This document shows, one piece after another, positions 36,286 to 46,133 of a stretch of DNA of 64,000 bases. The stretch is taken from positions 1 to 64,000 of the forward strand of contig DYJL01000013.1 in NCBI GenBank assembly GCA_020723105.1. Direction: 5' to 3'. How positions within the stretch are numbered: the first letter of the stretch is position 1; the number at the start of each line of letters is the position of its first letter. The position numbers and the translations under genes were made by a program. The notes under the pieces were generated by a model that was not told the origin of the DNA, did not search any database, and saw only the letters and a program-made list of their open reading frames with translations. This DNA comes from Nitrospira japonica (lineage in GTDB: Bacteria > Nitrospirota > Thermodesulfovibrionia > UBA6902).

Positions 36286-36987
36286 TCAGTATGAAAACAT
36301 CTTAAAGAGCAGGAAAGTTACAGCTATGCCAAGCAAGGCGCCAATTATCACTTCCCTGGGTCTGTGGATACCTGTGCTGACCCTGCCTTGAGCAATAAGA
36401 AAAGCCAGAGTCAATACGAGTAAAGAAGATATAAAACTCTCACTGATGAGAGTGACAGCCGTCCATACCGAAAATGAGACTGCTGCATGACCGCTGGGCA
36501 TTCCTCCCCTCAACGGCTGCCCTTTTCCGAAAAATGATTTGGTTAATACTACCATAATGAGCACAACGATAAGCGCAACAATGGCCACATCAGAACCAGA
36601 GTGTTTGGCAACAGCCAGTCCGCGGTGAAAGAAATTTTTTATCGGCTCATACAAAATGATATAGCCTATGACCACAGCCCCCAGGGCTGTTATAAGGACA
36701 GCTCCCGCAGCCATGTCTTTAATCCTCTTGGCCCTTTCATCATATTCTCTGAAAAGTATGTCTGTAATTGATTCAAGGGATGAGTTGAGCATCTCTACGG
36801 AGAGAACAATGATTGACAGCACTATTAAGGTTACAACTTCAGACCAGCTTATGCCTATGGTAAAACTGATGATGAGTATCAGGATTGCCGCATAAAAATG
36901 GTAGCGCATGTGCCGTTGAGTTTTTGCGGCGTGAAGTATGCCTTCAATGGCGTGGTTGGTGCTTTGGACCCATTTTCTTAATGGCAT
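36286..36987 (-). CDS. DgkA-PAP2 fusion: lipid kinase plus lipid phosphatase
   Basis: 233-residue integral membrane protein in two halves. Residues 1-115 match the DgkA/undecaprenol-kinase fold, with SVEMLNSSLESITD and the Glu-rich helix DERAKRIKDMAAGAVL. Residues 125-233 are a PAP2 phosphatase: GKGQPLRGGMPSGHAAVSFS (PSGH motif) and QGRVSTGIHRPREVI (R-x5-H motif). It could phosphorylate an isoprenoid alcohol and dephosphorylate a lipid phosphate, which fits undecaprenyl phosphate recycling. Its start overlaps ybeY by 44 bp. Confidence 0.88.
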   Translation of the reverse strand: MPLRKWVQSTNHAIEGILHAAKTQRHMRYHFYAAILILIISFTIGISWSEVVTLIVLSIIVLSVEMLNSSLESITDILFREYDERAKRIKDMAAGAVLITALGAVVIGYIILYEPIKNFFHRGLAVAKHSGSDVAIVALIVVLIMVVLTKSFFGKGQPLRGGMPSGHAAVSFSVWTAVTLISESFISSLLVLTLAFLIAQGRVSTGIHRPREVIIGALLGIAVTFLLFKMFSY

Positions 36988-37489
36988 TAAACAGCTCCTG
37001 TTCTTTTTTTATCATTATTCTGGCGTGATAACCTGATGTTTCATGGTCGTAGCCTGAAAGATGAAGTATACCATGAATCAGGAGACGCAAGAGTTCGTCG
37101 TAAAAACTCCATCCGTATATTTTTGCCTGTGACTCGGCTCTTGGTATGCTTATAACGACATCTCCAAGCAACAAGTGGGAAGTGGAAAGTGAGAAGTGAG
37201 AAGTATAAAACTGTCCATGCTGGTTTTTATCTTTATTTGACTTCTTAGTTCTTACTTCCCACTTTTCAGTTATCTGCGGGAAGGAAAGTACGTCTGTGCT
37301 TTTATTTATTCCCCTGTATTCTGCATTGAGCTGAGACATTTTTTTGTCTCCTACAAAGAGGATGCTTAATTCAGACATTGGCCTTTCTAAAAAGGCCAGT
37401 ATCATGCGGGCCGTTCTGGTTATTCGGGTATTATTTAAGGGCCTGTGCCTTTGCTGGTTTCTTATGTGTATTTTCATTCTCAACATCAA
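36944..37489 (-). CDS. ybeY: YbeY endoribonuclease with a repeat-derived insertion
   Basis: Zinc endoribonuclease involved in 16S rRNA 3'-end maturation and ribosome quality control. It has MSQLNAEYRGINKSTDVLSF, LLGDVVIS and the metal site HGILHLSGYDHE. Between DVLSFP and LLGD there are about 35 residues where the family has about 14; the extra part is Ser/Lys/His-rich and encoded by an inverted repeat (AAGTGGGAAGT and ACTTCCCACTT). The likely start is the ATG at 37477 (MKIHIRNQQR). It overlaps pgpH upstream and the DgkA-PAP2 gene downstream. Confidence 0.92.
   Translation of the reverse strand: MMLRMKIHIRNQQRHRPLNNTRITRTARMILAFLERPMSELSILFVGDKKMSQLNAEYRGINKSTDVLSFPQITEKWEVRTKKSNKDKNQHGQFYTSHFSLSTSHLLLGDVVISIPRAESQAKIYGWSFYDELLRLLIHGILHLSGYDHETSGYHARIMIKKEQELFNAIKKMGPKHQPRH
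37171..37268 (-). repeat. GAGAAGT-type inverted repeat inside ybeY
   Basis: Arms AAGTGGGAAGT (37173 onward) and ACTTCCCACTT (ending about 37265) flank GTGAGAAGTGAGAAGT low-complexity sequence. Similar sequence lies upstream of glnB (about 27420-27450). Confidence 0.65.
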
Positions 37490-38924
37490 ATCCCGGATAA
37501 CTGATGCGCTTGTGATACATGCTGCTCAGGAGGTATACAAAGTGGGTTTTAATTTCACGAATGTCTTTGAAGGTTAATTCGCAGTTGTCAAGTTGTCCGT
37601 CAATAAAGCAGTGATTGATTATCTTGTCAACCATGAGTGAAACTCTTGAAGGCGAGGTATCTGAAAGAACCCTCGAGGCTGCCTCAACCGCATCAGCCAT
37701 AAGCACTAAAGCCGCAACACGATTCTGTGGTTTGGGCCCCGGATATCTGAAATCCTCTTCTATAATAAGAGTAAGACTGTCATGCTGTTCTTTGGCCTTT
37801 TGATAGAAAAAGGTCTGCACAGATGTGCCGTGATGCTGCTGGATAATATCTATTACGACCTGCGGCAGCTTATGTTTCTTTGCAAGTTCAACCCCCTCCT
37901 TCACATGGGACAATAAAATCAGACTGCTCATGCGGGGGGTAAGTTTTTCATGTTTGCTGACAGAGACGACCTGATTTTCCACAAAATAGTCAGGCATTTT
38001 AATCTTGCCGATATCATGGTAGTAGGCGCTTACTCTTGCAAGTAAAGGATTAACTCCTACTGCTTCAGCAGCAGCCTCTGCCAGACTGCCTACTATAATG
38101 CTGTGATGATATGTGCCTGGCGCCTCTACCAAAAGTTCACGCATAAGCGGCTGATTGAGATCCAGAAGTTCCAGGAGGCTGATGTCTGTAGTTAATTTAA
38201 ATATGTACTCAAATAGCGGAAGTAATGCTGAAACGAGAGTCGCGACAATAATACCATTGGAAAGGGCAAAGCCTGCGGCTATAAGGCTGTTAGTTGTAAA
38301 TAGCTGTTCCCTGAAAAGGGATATAACCAATGCCGTAGATACGCTGACCAGGCTTACATAAAAACCCGCTCTCCAGATGGCCGAACGCTTTTTGCACCTT
38401 ATAACGCCAAAGGCACTGGTGAGCCCGGATGCAAAGATGAATATGGAATAAAGCGGGTCGTTGAGCCAGAGGCCGGCCAGGAGGCTTGTTATTACAGTAA
38501 AAACAATTGCTGTATGGATATCAATCAACAAAGCGGCCAGCATAGAGCCTACGGCCAGCGGGACCGCATAAATGATGAGGTAAGGATCAAAGGTGCCAAG
38601 GAATTTTGAAAAGCCCTGAAGCACATAAAAAAAGGCACGCCCTATGATCAGGTTGCCGGACAATAGAATCCCAATAAGTATTAAGAGCTTGTAATCGTGT
38701 TTTATTTGAGGCTTATACCTTATAAAATCTTTATAAAGGATGAGCAAAAGCAGTGCGCTAATAAGGAAAGAGCCGGCGATTGATTCGACAGGTATTGCTT
38801 GTCCCCATAATAATGCAACATTTAATACAGCAGTGAATATTATAAGTAGCGATACTTTAAAGAGGATATTTTTATCAAACTGAAGAAAGTATTTTTTCTG
38901 ATCTGGCAGTTTACCGTTTTTCAT
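37431..38924 (-). CDS. Membrane HD-domain phosphohydrolase, PgpH-like (short)
   Basis: 497 residues: seven or so membrane helices (about 20-235) followed by a cytoplasmic HD domain with TYHHSIIVGSLAEAAAE, YYHDIGKIKMPDYFVENQ and QQHHGTSVQTFFYQKA. This is the 7TM-HD family whose studied members (Listeria PgpH) hydrolyse c-di-AMP. It lacks the ~200-residue extracytoplasmic 7TMR-HDED domain found in full-length PgpH (~700 residues). It overlaps phoH by 4 bp, a common pairing (phoH-pgpH-ybeY-dgkA). Confidence 0.9.
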   Translation of the reverse strand: MKNGKLPDQKKYFLQFDKNILFKVSLLIIFTAVLNVALLWGQAIPVESIAGSFLISALLLLILYKDFIRYKPQIKHDYKLLILIGILLSGNLIIGRAFFYVLQGFSKFLGTFDPYLIIYAVPLAVGSMLAALLIDIHTAIVFTVITSLLAGLWLNDPLYSIFIFASGLTSAFGVIRCKKRSAIWRAGFYVSLVSVSTALVISLFREQLFTTNSLIAAGFALSNGIIVATLVSALLPLFEYIFKLTTDISLLELLDLNQPLMRELLVEAPGTYHHSIIVGSLAEAAAEAVGVNPLLARVSAYYHDIGKIKMPDYFVENQVVSVSKHEKLTPRMSSLILLSHVKEGVELAKKHKLPQVVIDIIQQHHGTSVQTFFYQKAKEQHDSLTLIIEEDFRYPGPKPQNRVAALVLMADAVEAASRVLSDTSPSRVSLMVDKIINHCFIDGQLDNCELTFKDIREIKTHFVYLLSSMYHKRISYPGFDVENENTHKKPAKAQALK

Positions 38925-39853
38925 TGCCTATCATTACGGCTTTTTTCGAAAATATCATAAGCCTTGATGATTTCCTGTACGAGCTTATGTCTTACCACAT
39001 CTTTTTCAGAAAAGTAAACCAGGCTCACTTCTTTTATGTTTTTTAATATCTTCGCAGCCTCTACAAGTCCAGAGGTTTTTCCATAAGGCAAGTCAATCTG
39101 GGTTATATCTCCGGTAATAACAGTCTTTGAATTAAATCCCAGTCTTGTGAGATACATCTTCATCTGCTCTGAAGTGGTATTTTGCGCCTCATCCAGGATT
39201 ATAAATGAATCATTTAAAGTACGGCCTCTCATGAAGGCAAGAGGCGCTATTTCGATAATCCCTTTTTCTATAAGCTGATAAGCTTTCTCATTTTCCATCA
39301 TGTCGAAGAGGGCATCATAAAGCGGCCTGAGGTATGGATTTATTTTTTCATATAAGTCCCCTGGAAGAAAACCGAGTTTCTCGCCAGCCTCTACAGCCGG
39401 TCTTGCAAGAATAATCCGGCTTACCTGTTTGTTAAGGAGGGCATTTATTGCCATAGCCATTGCAAGATACGTTTTGCCGGTACCGGCAGGCCCTATCCCT
39501 ATGACCATGTCGTACTGCTTAATGGCCTCAATATACCTTTTCTGCGCCTCGGACCTTGGTACGATGAATTTCTTTTTTGATGCAACAGGGATATTGAGTT
39601 CTTTCAGTGAAGAAGGATGAGTCTCTTTTTGAGATGCTGCAGGTTTGTTCGGGCTGGCAGCAGCCTTAGTTCCAGAATCTTCAAGGGCTTTTAATGCAAA
39701 CTTTATGTCTTCCGGATTTATACTGTAGCCGCTGGAATTTATGAGGTAGAATTCCCTGATAAACTTCTCTGCTTTGCTGACAGATTTTTTATCACCGAAG
39801 AGAAAAACTTTATTCCCTCTTATTGAGGCCTTGATTTCAAGAGCCTCTTCCAT
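38921..39853 (-). CDS. PhoH-family ATPase (YbeZ-like), N-terminus probably longer
   Basis: 310 residues from the first ATG: KH-like region (to about 85), then a P-loop ATPase with GIGPAGTGKTYLAMAMAINAL, Walker B FIILDEAQNTT, TRLGFNSKTVITGDITQID. YbeZ proteins act with YbeY in RNA metabolism. Family-like coding continues upstream in frame (VKLELDFGEEKDLSPIYGKL) past the ATG, which has no ribosome site. An AAAGGAG at 39942-39948 points to a start around the ACG codon at 39934, a non-standard start. No ATG, GTG or TTG is in frame there. Confidence 0.9.
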   Translation of the reverse strand: MEEALEIKASIRGNKVFLFGDKKSVSKAEKFIREFYLINSSGYSINPEDIKFALKALEDSGTKAAASPNKPAASQKETHPSSLKELNIPVASKKKFIVPRSEAQKRYIEAIKQYDMVIGIGPAGTGKTYLAMAMAINALLNKQVSRIILARPAVEAGEKLGFLPGDLYEKINPYLRPLYDALFDMMENEKAYQLIEKGIIEIAPLAFMRGRTLNDSFIILDEAQNTTSEQMKMYLTRLGFNSKTVITGDITQIDLPYGKTSGLVEAAKILKNIKEVSLVYFSEKDVVRHKLVQEIIKAYDIFEKSRNDRQ

Positions 39854-40013
39854 AATTTTGAGAGTGCTGTCAAGCTTTCCATATATGGGGGAAAGGTCTT
39901 TTTCCTCACCAAAGTCTAATTCGAGTTTAACCGTAAGCGTTCTCCTTTGATTATTCAGATGCCATTTATATTATAAGCGAGGATATGAAGAAATAAAACA
40001 ACCCGGATAAATC

Positions 40014-40298
40014 TTACCTGAGAGTTTTTATGAAATCATCCACTGAAATAGCGGGAAGGGTTATTAACTGTACAGTGCCGCGTGAACCGAGCTCCACAGA
40101 CATTTTTAACACGGACTCATTACTTGGGGCCTCAAGAAGAGTCAGAAAATCGTAGGGGCCAAGCACGGCATATTGCCCTAACACCTTTATCCCCATTGCT
40201 TCTATTTCCTTATTTACCTCTTTAACCCTCTCCGGACGATTCTTGAGGGTCCTTCTTCCCTCATCTGTAAGTGTGCTCAAGGCAATATATATAGCCAT
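40014..40298 (-). CDS. GYD-domain protein
   Basis: 94-residue single-domain GYD protein (IALSTLTDEGRRTLKNRPER, VLGQYAVLGPYDFLTLLEAP), a dimeric alpha/beta-barrel fold of unknown role. AGGAGG is just upstream of the ATG. It is divergent from galU with 182 bp between them. Confidence 0.85.
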   Translation of the reverse strand: MAIYIALSTLTDEGRRTLKNRPERVKEVNKEIEAMGIKVLGQYAVLGPYDFLTLLEAPSNESVLKMSVELGSRGTVQLITLPAISVDDFIKTLR

Positions 40299-40480
40299 AA
40301 TTCCTCCTTTTATGGTAAGTGGTTAAATGATATTATCTATATATTACTATTCAGTTTGATTGTCAAGACGTTGCCAATCAGAACCTGTCAACCCTCTTTC
40401 AATAACTCCGGCAACATGGTAGAATATGAAAACTTTTTGTTTTTTTGCTGTTTAATTTCAGCATATTAAAGGAGTAATGA

Positions 40481-41368
40481 ATGATTAAAACAGTACGAAA
40501 GGCCGTGTTCCCCGCAGCAGGCTTGGGAACCAGATTCTTGCCTGCAACAAAGGCCTCCCCAAAAGAAATGCTGCCTATTGTGGACAAGCCATTGATACAG
40601 TATGCAGTCGAAGAGGCAGAGCGGTGTAACATCAAAGAGTTTATTATGATTACAGGTAAATCCAAAAGGACTATCGAAGACCATTTTGATTATGCCTGGG
40701 AACTCGAGGAGAATCTCAAGAGCAAGGGCAAGCAGGCTATGCTGGAAGAGATACGAAGGCTTGCGCAGCATCAATTTGCATATATAAGGCAGGGCGTTCC
40801 TCTGGGTCTGGGTCATGCAATTCTCTGTTCAAAACCTTTTGTAAAAGAGGAGCCTTTTGCTGTAATATTGAGCGATGATATTATTGACCCTGAGGATAAT
40901 CTTCTTGAAAAGATGCTGAATATTTACGATAAATATCATGCTACGATACTGGCATTGGAAAGAGTCCCTAAGGCAGAGATACACCGGTACGGGATAATAG
41001 CTGGAGAGGAAATAAAGAAAAATGTGTTTAAAATAACTGACATGGTTGAAAAACCCAAGCCTTCTTCAGCGCCTTCTGATATTGCAATCATAGGCAGATA
41101 TATACTTACTCCGGATATTTTCAGTTTTCTGGAACAAACACAGCCTGGAAAAGGCGGTGAGATTCAATTAACCGATGCATTAAAGAGCCTTTTAAATAAG
41201 AAACCCGTTTACGGGTATCTTTTTGAAGGAAAACGATATGATGCAGGTGACAAACTTGGTTATCTTAAGGCTACTGTGGAATTTGCCTTGAAGAATCAGG
41301 CTGTAAAAGATGAATTCAGAGAATATCTTTTATCTGTAATCATATCAAAATTAAACAAGGAGTCATAA
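40481..41368 (+). CDS. galU: UTP-glucose-1-phosphate uridylyltransferase
   Basis: Makes UDP-glucose from UTP and glucose-1-phosphate. The 295 residues begin [20 protein letters not shown] (nucleotide-binding), followed by [36 protein letters not shown], the metal Asp in ILSDDIIDP and [12 protein letters not shown]. Normal length. The stop shares its last base with the lon start (TAATG). Confidence 0.96.
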   Translation: MIKTVRKAVFPAAGLGTRFLPATKASPKEMLPIVDKPLIQYAVEEAERCNIKEFIMITGKSKRTIEDHFDYAWELEENLKSKGKQAMLEEIRRLAQHQFAYIRQGVPLGLGHAILCSKPFVKEEPFAVILSDDIIDPEDNLLEKMLNIYDKYHATILALERVPKAEIHRYGIIAGEEIKKNVFKITDMVEKPKPSSAPSDIAIIGRYILTPDIFSFLEQTQPGKGGEIQLTDALKSLLNKKPVYGYLFEGKRYDAGDKLGYLKATVEFALKNQAVKDEFREYLLSVIISKLNKES

Positions 41369-43755
41369 TGGCTGAGATAGACACAAAAGATGAACGAGAA
41401 GTTGAGATTCCGGCATCTCTTCCAATTTTACCTGTCAGAGATGTTGTGATTTTTCCATATATGATTCTTCCATTATTTGTTGGAAGGGATATTTCAATCA
41501 AGGCGATTGAGCATGCTGTCGGAGAGAATAAAATGATCATGCTTGTTTCGCAGAAAGATGTCAATGTCGAAATACCTGCAACCGAAGACCTCTATAGTGT
41601 CGGCACTGTAGGTTCTCTCCTGAGAATGCTGAAACTGCCTGACGGACGGCTTAAGATACTGGTACAGGGCCTTGCCAAGGCAAGAGTCCTCAATTATATA
41701 CAGACTGAACCTTTCTATGTTGGGGAGATTGAAAAAATTGTCGAACAGAAGCGCCCCGAGATAACACTGGAAGTGGAAGCGCTGATGAGGAATGTGAAAG
41801 AACTCGTTGATAAATCATTGGCGCTTGGGAAGTCCTTTCTGCCTGACATTATTGTCTTGATAGAAAACATAGAAGAACCTGGAAGGCTTGCGGATCTTGT
41901 TGCATCAAATCTTGGCTTGAAAGCTGATCAGGCGCAGAGTTTGCTCGAACAGGCAGACCCTATACAACGACTTAAAAGGATAAGCGAACTCTTAAGCCGG
42001 GAGGTTGAACTTTTGCTGGTACAGCAAAAAATTCAATCTGACGTTAAAGGAGAAATAGATAAGACCCAGCGCGAATACTACCTTAGAGAGCAGTTGAAGG
42101 CCATTCAGAAAGAACTCGGTGAGATAGATGAAAAGACCGAAGAAGTTATGGAGCTGCGCAAGAAGATAGAAAAGGCCAAGATGCCGGAGAAGGTTGAAAA
42201 AGAAGCTATAAAACAGATTAACCGTCTTGAAAAGATGCATCCTGACAGCGCTGAAGCAGGAACCATTAGAACTTATGTTGACTGGCTTATTGAACTCCCA
42301 TGGTCTAAAAGCACAAAAGACAATCTCGATCTGAAAAAGGCCAAAAAGGTGCTTGACGAAGATCATTATGATCTTGAAAAAGTCAAAGAACGCATCCTTG
42401 AATATCTGGGGGTAAGAAAGCTCAAAGAGAAAATGAAGGGGCCGATCCTGTGCTTTGTGGGACCGCCTGGTGTCGGAAAGACCTCACTTGGGAAATCTAT
42501 TGCCAAATCTCTCGGAAGGGAGTTTTTCAGGATGTCCTTGGGGGGTATGAGAGATGAAGCAGAAATAAGAGGACACAGAAGGACTTATGTGGGCGCTATG
42601 CCCGGCAGGATAATTCAGGGGATTAAGACATCAGGCAAGAACAATCCGGTTTTCATGCTTGATGAAGTTGATAAAATAGGCATGGACTTCAGGGGAGACC
42701 CTGCATCGGCTTTGCTGGAAGTACTGGACCCGGAGCAGAACAATACTTTTGCAGATCATTACCTGGGCGTTCCTTTTGATCTGAGCAATGTTATGTTTAT
42801 TACTACTGCAAACCTTATAGATCCAATTCCATCTCCTTTGAGAGACAGAATGGAGATAATTACCCTGTCAGGATATACTGCTGAAGAGAAAGTCGGCATA
42901 GCAAGGAATTATCTTATCCCAAAACAGTTAAAGGAACACGGCATCTCGGACAAGAATATAAAAATCCATGACAGTGCTTTGCTGCAGATTACTACCCATT
43001 ATACCAGTGAAGCTGGCGTAAGGAATCTCGAACGTGAAATAGCGAATCTCTGCCGGAAGGTTGCGAGAAAGATTGCAGAAGGCAAGATAAAAAAATACAG
43101 CATCTCCTCAAAGAACCTATCCAAATATCTTGGGGTGCCTAAATTCCTTCCCGAAGAGGAAATCAAAAAAGATGAAATCGGGGTATCAACAGGGCTGGCA
43201 TGGACTGAGGCGGGCGGAGACATAATTTATATTGAGGCCACAATGATGAAAGGCAAAGGAGGCTTGACGCTTACGGGACAGCTTGGTGATGTTATGAAAG
43301 AATCAGCCCATGCAGCATTAAGTTATATCCGCTCCAAGGCTAAAAGCCTGGGTATAAGCAGCAACCTTTTCTCTCAGAACGATATACATATTCACGTCCC
43401 CGCCGGAGCTATCCCGAAAGACGGTCCTTCCGCGGGCATAACAATGGCTACAGCACTTGCATCAGTATTTACTGGCAGGCCGGTCCATAAGAGTATTGCC
43501 ATGACCGGAGAGGTAACTCTGCGCGGGAAAGTGCTCCCTATAGGCGGTCTGAAAGAGAAAACCCTTGCGGCAAAGAGAATGGGCATCAAGAAGGTTATCA
43601 TACCAAAGAGGAATGAGAAGGACCTTGAGGATATCCCCAAATATGTAAAGAAGGAAATGAAATTTATTACGGTAGAGACAATGGAGGAAGTTTTAAAGAA
43701 CGCCCTTATTACAAATAAAAAGGGGAAAAGTCATAAAAAACCGGTTTGTCTTTAA
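41368..43755 (+). CDS. lon: Lon ATP-dependent protease
   Basis: Degrades misfolded and some regulatory proteins. The 795 residues comprise the N-terminal substrate domain ([20 protein letters not shown]), a coiled coil ([16 protein letters not shown]), the AAA+ module ([26 protein letters not shown]) and the protease domain with the catalytic Ser in [15 protein letters not shown] (about 688) and Lys in [12 protein letters not shown]. Translationally coupled to galU. No HrcA/CIRCE-type element is visible upstream. Confidence 0.97.
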   Translation: MAEIDTKDEREVEIPASLPILPVRDVVIFPYMILPLFVGRDISIKAIEHAVGENKMIMLVSQKDVNVEIPATEDLYSVGTVGSLLRMLKLPDGRLKILVQGLAKARVLNYIQTEPFYVGEIEKIVEQKRPEITLEVEALMRNVKELVDKSLALGKSFLPDIIVLIENIEEPGRLADLVASNLGLKADQAQSLLEQADPIQRLKRISELLSREVELLLVQQKIQSDVKGEIDKTQREYYLREQLKAIQKELGEIDEKTEEVMELRKKIEKAKMPEKVEKEAIKQINRLEKMHPDSAEAGTIRTYVDWLIELPWSKSTKDNLDLKKAKKVLDEDHYDLEKVKERILEYLGVRKLKEKMKGPILCFVGPPGVGKTSLGKSIAKSLGREFFRMSLGGMRDEAEIRGHRRTYVGAMPGRIIQGIKTSGKNNPVFMLDEVDKIGMDFRGDPASALLEVLDPEQNNTFADHYLGVPFDLSNVMFITTANLIDPIPSPLRDRMEIITLSGYTAEEKVGIARNYLIPKQLKEHGISDKNIKIHDSALLQITTHYTSEAGVRNLEREIANLCRKVARKIAEGKIKKYSISSKNLSKYLGVPKFLPEEEIKKDEIGVSTGLAWTEAGGDIIYIEATMMKGKGGLTLTGQLGDVMKESAHAALSYIRSKAKSLGISSNLFSQNDIHIHVPAGAIPKDGPSAGITMATALASVFTGRPVHKSIAMTGEVTLRGKVLPIGGLKEKTLAAKRMGIKKVIIPKRNEKDLEDIPKYVKKEMKFITVETMEEVLKNALITNKKGKSHKKPVCL

Positions 43756-43791
43756 TTTTTAATCTCACCTTAAATCCGTATAGAAAGAATT

Positions 43792-44751
43792 ATGCAGCTC
43801 TCAAAAATCGGCGAGCTTGGCCTTATCAAGAAACTGCAGAAAAAATGCAAATCAAACAGGCCGGAACTTATCACAGGCATTGGCGATGATGCAGCGGTTA
43901 TAAAACATGGAAATAAAAAAGTCCTCATAACCACGGACCTGCTGCTTGAGAAAATACATTTCGATCTTTCTTTTACAACATTTTATCAGCTTGGCTACAA
44001 GTTTCTTGGGGTAAATATAAGCGATATTTTTGCAATGGGCGGGAAACCGGGATATTTTTTTATAAGCCTCGGCATACCCAGGGAATACAAGCCAGATGAA
44101 ATAGATGAGCTTTATTCTGGCATATTGGAGATTGCAGAAAAATTCGGTATTGTAATTGCAGGTGGTGATACGTGTGCATCACGTCAGGGACTTGTGCTTA
44201 GTGGAACTCTTATGGGGACTGCTGACAGGGTAATAACCCGCGGGGGAGCAAAGGCAGGAGATAGTATATTTGTGACAGGAACGCTGGGTGATTCAGCGAT
44301 GGGACTGGAGCTGTTACAGAGTCAGGAGTTAAAAGACAGGAAGATCTCAAAACTCTTAACTCATAACTCTAAACTCATTAAGAAACATTTGATGCCCGAA
44401 CCAGCTTCCTTGAAAAACACTTCTAAAATTACATCCATGATTGATATTAGCGACGGGCTTTTGTTAGATTTAAGCCATATCTGTGATGAAAGCAAAGTTG
44501 GCGCAGTAATATACAAAGACAGGATTCCGGTATCAAAAGAGCTTGCCAGTACCGCAAGGGTTCTCAGGTGTAATCCAATGGACTTTGCATTAAGGGGTGG
44601 GGAAGACTATGTATTGCTTTTTACAGCGCCTCAGGATGCCAGAACAGATGCATACAGGATCGGGGAAATTATTCAAAAAGGACGTTTCATAGTAGACGAA
44701 AAAGGCAGAAAGACAAAATTTAAACCAGAAGGATACGAACATTTTAAATAA
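43792..44751 (+). CDS. thiL: Thiamine-monophosphate kinase
   Basis: Phosphorylates thiamine monophosphate to the pyrophosphate. The 319 residues show LITGIGDDAAVIK, LLITTD-like metal residues, GVNISDIFAMGG, IAGGDTCAS, VTGTLGDSAMGLELL, MIDISDGLLLDL and GGEDYVLLFTA. A Ser/Lys/Leu-rich segment (QELKDRKISKLLTHNSKLIK) after GLELL is encoded by a low-complexity, self-complementary stretch (GAGTTAAAAG against CTCTTAACTC) and looks repeat-derived. Otherwise a typical ThiL. Confidence 0.94.
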   Translation: MQLSKIGELGLIKKLQKKCKSNRPELITGIGDDAAVIKHGNKKVLITTDLLLEKIHFDLSFTTFYQLGYKFLGVNISDIFAMGGKPGYFFISLGIPREYKPDEIDELYSGILEIAEKFGIVIAGGDTCASRQGLVLSGTLMGTADRVITRGGAKAGDSIFVTGTLGDSAMGLELLQSQELKDRKISKLLTHNSKLIKKHLMPEPASLKNTSKITSMIDISDGLLLDLSHICDESKVGAVIYKDRIPVSKELASTARVLRCNPMDFALRGGEDYVLLFTAPQDARTDAYRIGEIIQKGRFIVDEKGRKTKFKPEGYEHFK

Positions 44752-44809
44752 AAAGGGTTATGGGGAGAGGTTTTTACTTACCTCTTACCCCTTACCCCTA
44801 TTTTCTAAC

Positions 44810-45295
44810 ATGTCTTACTTCAGAGATAAATTCAGAGGAATATTTAAGGTAAAAGATACACCGCACCGTATTGCGCTTGCATTTGCAATCGGGGTTCTTA
44901 TGGGGATATCTCCGTTGATCGGTCTTCATTATATTGGAGCTTTTCTCCTCGCATGGATTTTCCGTCTGAATAAACTCGTTGCTTTTATAGGCGCCAGCGT
45001 CAATAATCCCTGGACCGTAGTCCCTATATCTTCTTTCTCTGTATGGGTTGGAGCAAAACTGATTGGACTAAAACAGGTGTTGCCTGATATAGACTGGGGA
45101 GGCATTACACTGACAGGTATTACAAAAAATTTTACTGACATGAATAATTTTATCTATATGATTGAAAAGCTGACGCCTCTTTTAGTCGCCTTTTGTGTGG
45201 GTTCTCTGGTGATTTGTATAATTGCAGCAATAGCCAGTTATTTTATCATTCATAAATTGGCAAGCAGGTACCAGGAAATAAAAGATGTCCACTAA
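44810..45295 (+). CDS. DUF2062 membrane protein
   Basis: 161 residues with three or four hydrophobic segments. It carries the DUF2062 signature: HRIALAFAIGVLMGISPLIG and ASVNNPWTVVPISSFSVWVG. Function unknown. The leader contains an inverted repeat (GGGGAGAGGT against ACCTCTTACCCC, 44762-44800). It overlaps the site-2 protease gene by 11 bp. Confidence 0.82.
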   Translation: MSYFRDKFRGIFKVKDTPHRIALAFAIGVLMGISPLIGLHYIGAFLLAWIFRLNKLVAFIGASVNNPWTVVPISSFSVWVGAKLIGLKQVLPDIDWGGITLTGITKNFTDMNNFIYMIEKLTPLLVAFCVGSLVICIIAAIASYFIIHKLASRYQEIKDVH

Positions 45296-46121
45296 ACTGA
45301 CACGCACCCATGTCCTGCTTTTTATCGCTACATTTATAACTACACTTATTGCCGGCAGTTTGCTGAATGGAGTAATTCCATGGGAGCATCCGGAAAAAAT
45401 CTATCTGGGGCTTCCATTCTCACTTACCCTCCTGCTTATACTGATGACACATGAATTATCTCATTATTTCATGTCCAGAAAACATAACGTCCCTGCAACC
45501 CTGCCGTATTTCATCCCGGCTCCTTCAATAATAGGAACGTTTGGCGCTGTTATAAAAATGAAACCTCCAATCCCTGACAGGCGCTCGCTCATAGATATAG
45601 GGGCTTCAGGCCCAATCGGAGGGTTCATAATTGCGGTTATTGCATCAGTTATAGGACTCAGTCTGTCAGAAGTAAAACCGACAGGAGAGTTACAGGGCGG
45701 TATCTCATTCGGCACCTCGATATTGTTTGATTTTATGTCCAGACAGATCCTGAGAATTGATCCTGACAAGTATGATGTGCTGCTTCACCCTGTAGCTTTT
45801 GCAGGATGGATAGGCCTTCTCGTTACCTCTCTGAACTTGCTGCCAATCGGACAGCTTGACGGGGGACATATAACATATGCGCTCTTTGGTGAAAAACATG
45901 AGATGATCTCAAAAATCATGCTACCGGTGTTAGTCTTTCTTGGCATTATTTTCTGGCCCGGCTGGATACTTTGGGCTGTTATAATGATCTTTCTTGGCTA
46001 CAAGCATCCGCCTGTTGTCTACCCATGGATAGAACTTGACAGGAAAAGAAAAGTCATCGGCTGGATTACCCTGGTGATTTTTATATTAACTTTTACTCCA
46101 ACCCCTGTTAAGGAAATGTAA
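45285..46121 (+). CDS. Site-2 protease family (M50) membrane metalloprotease
   Basis: 278 residues, six or seven helices. The zinc site is MTHELSHYFMSRKH (HExxH, about 52-56) and the third ligand is in NLLPIGQLDGGH (about 186-197). There is no PDZ domain. S2P proteases cut transmembrane substrates such as anti-sigma factors; the substrate here is unknown. It overlaps the upstream DUF2062 gene, so is coexpressed with it. Confidence 0.9.
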   Translation: MSTKLTRTHVLLFIATFITTLIAGSLLNGVIPWEHPEKIYLGLPFSLTLLLILMTHELSHYFMSRKHNVPATLPYFIPAPSIIGTFGAVIKMKPPIPDRRSLIDIGASGPIGGFIIAVIASVIGLSLSEVKPTGELQGGISFGTSILFDFMSRQILRIDPDKYDVLLHPVAFAGWIGLLVTSLNLLPIGQLDGGHITYALFGEKHEMISKIMLPVLVFLGIIFWPGWILWAVIMIFLGYKHPPVVYPWIELDRKRKVIGWITLVIFILTFTPTPVKEM

Positions 46122-46133
46122 CTTTACTGTAAA

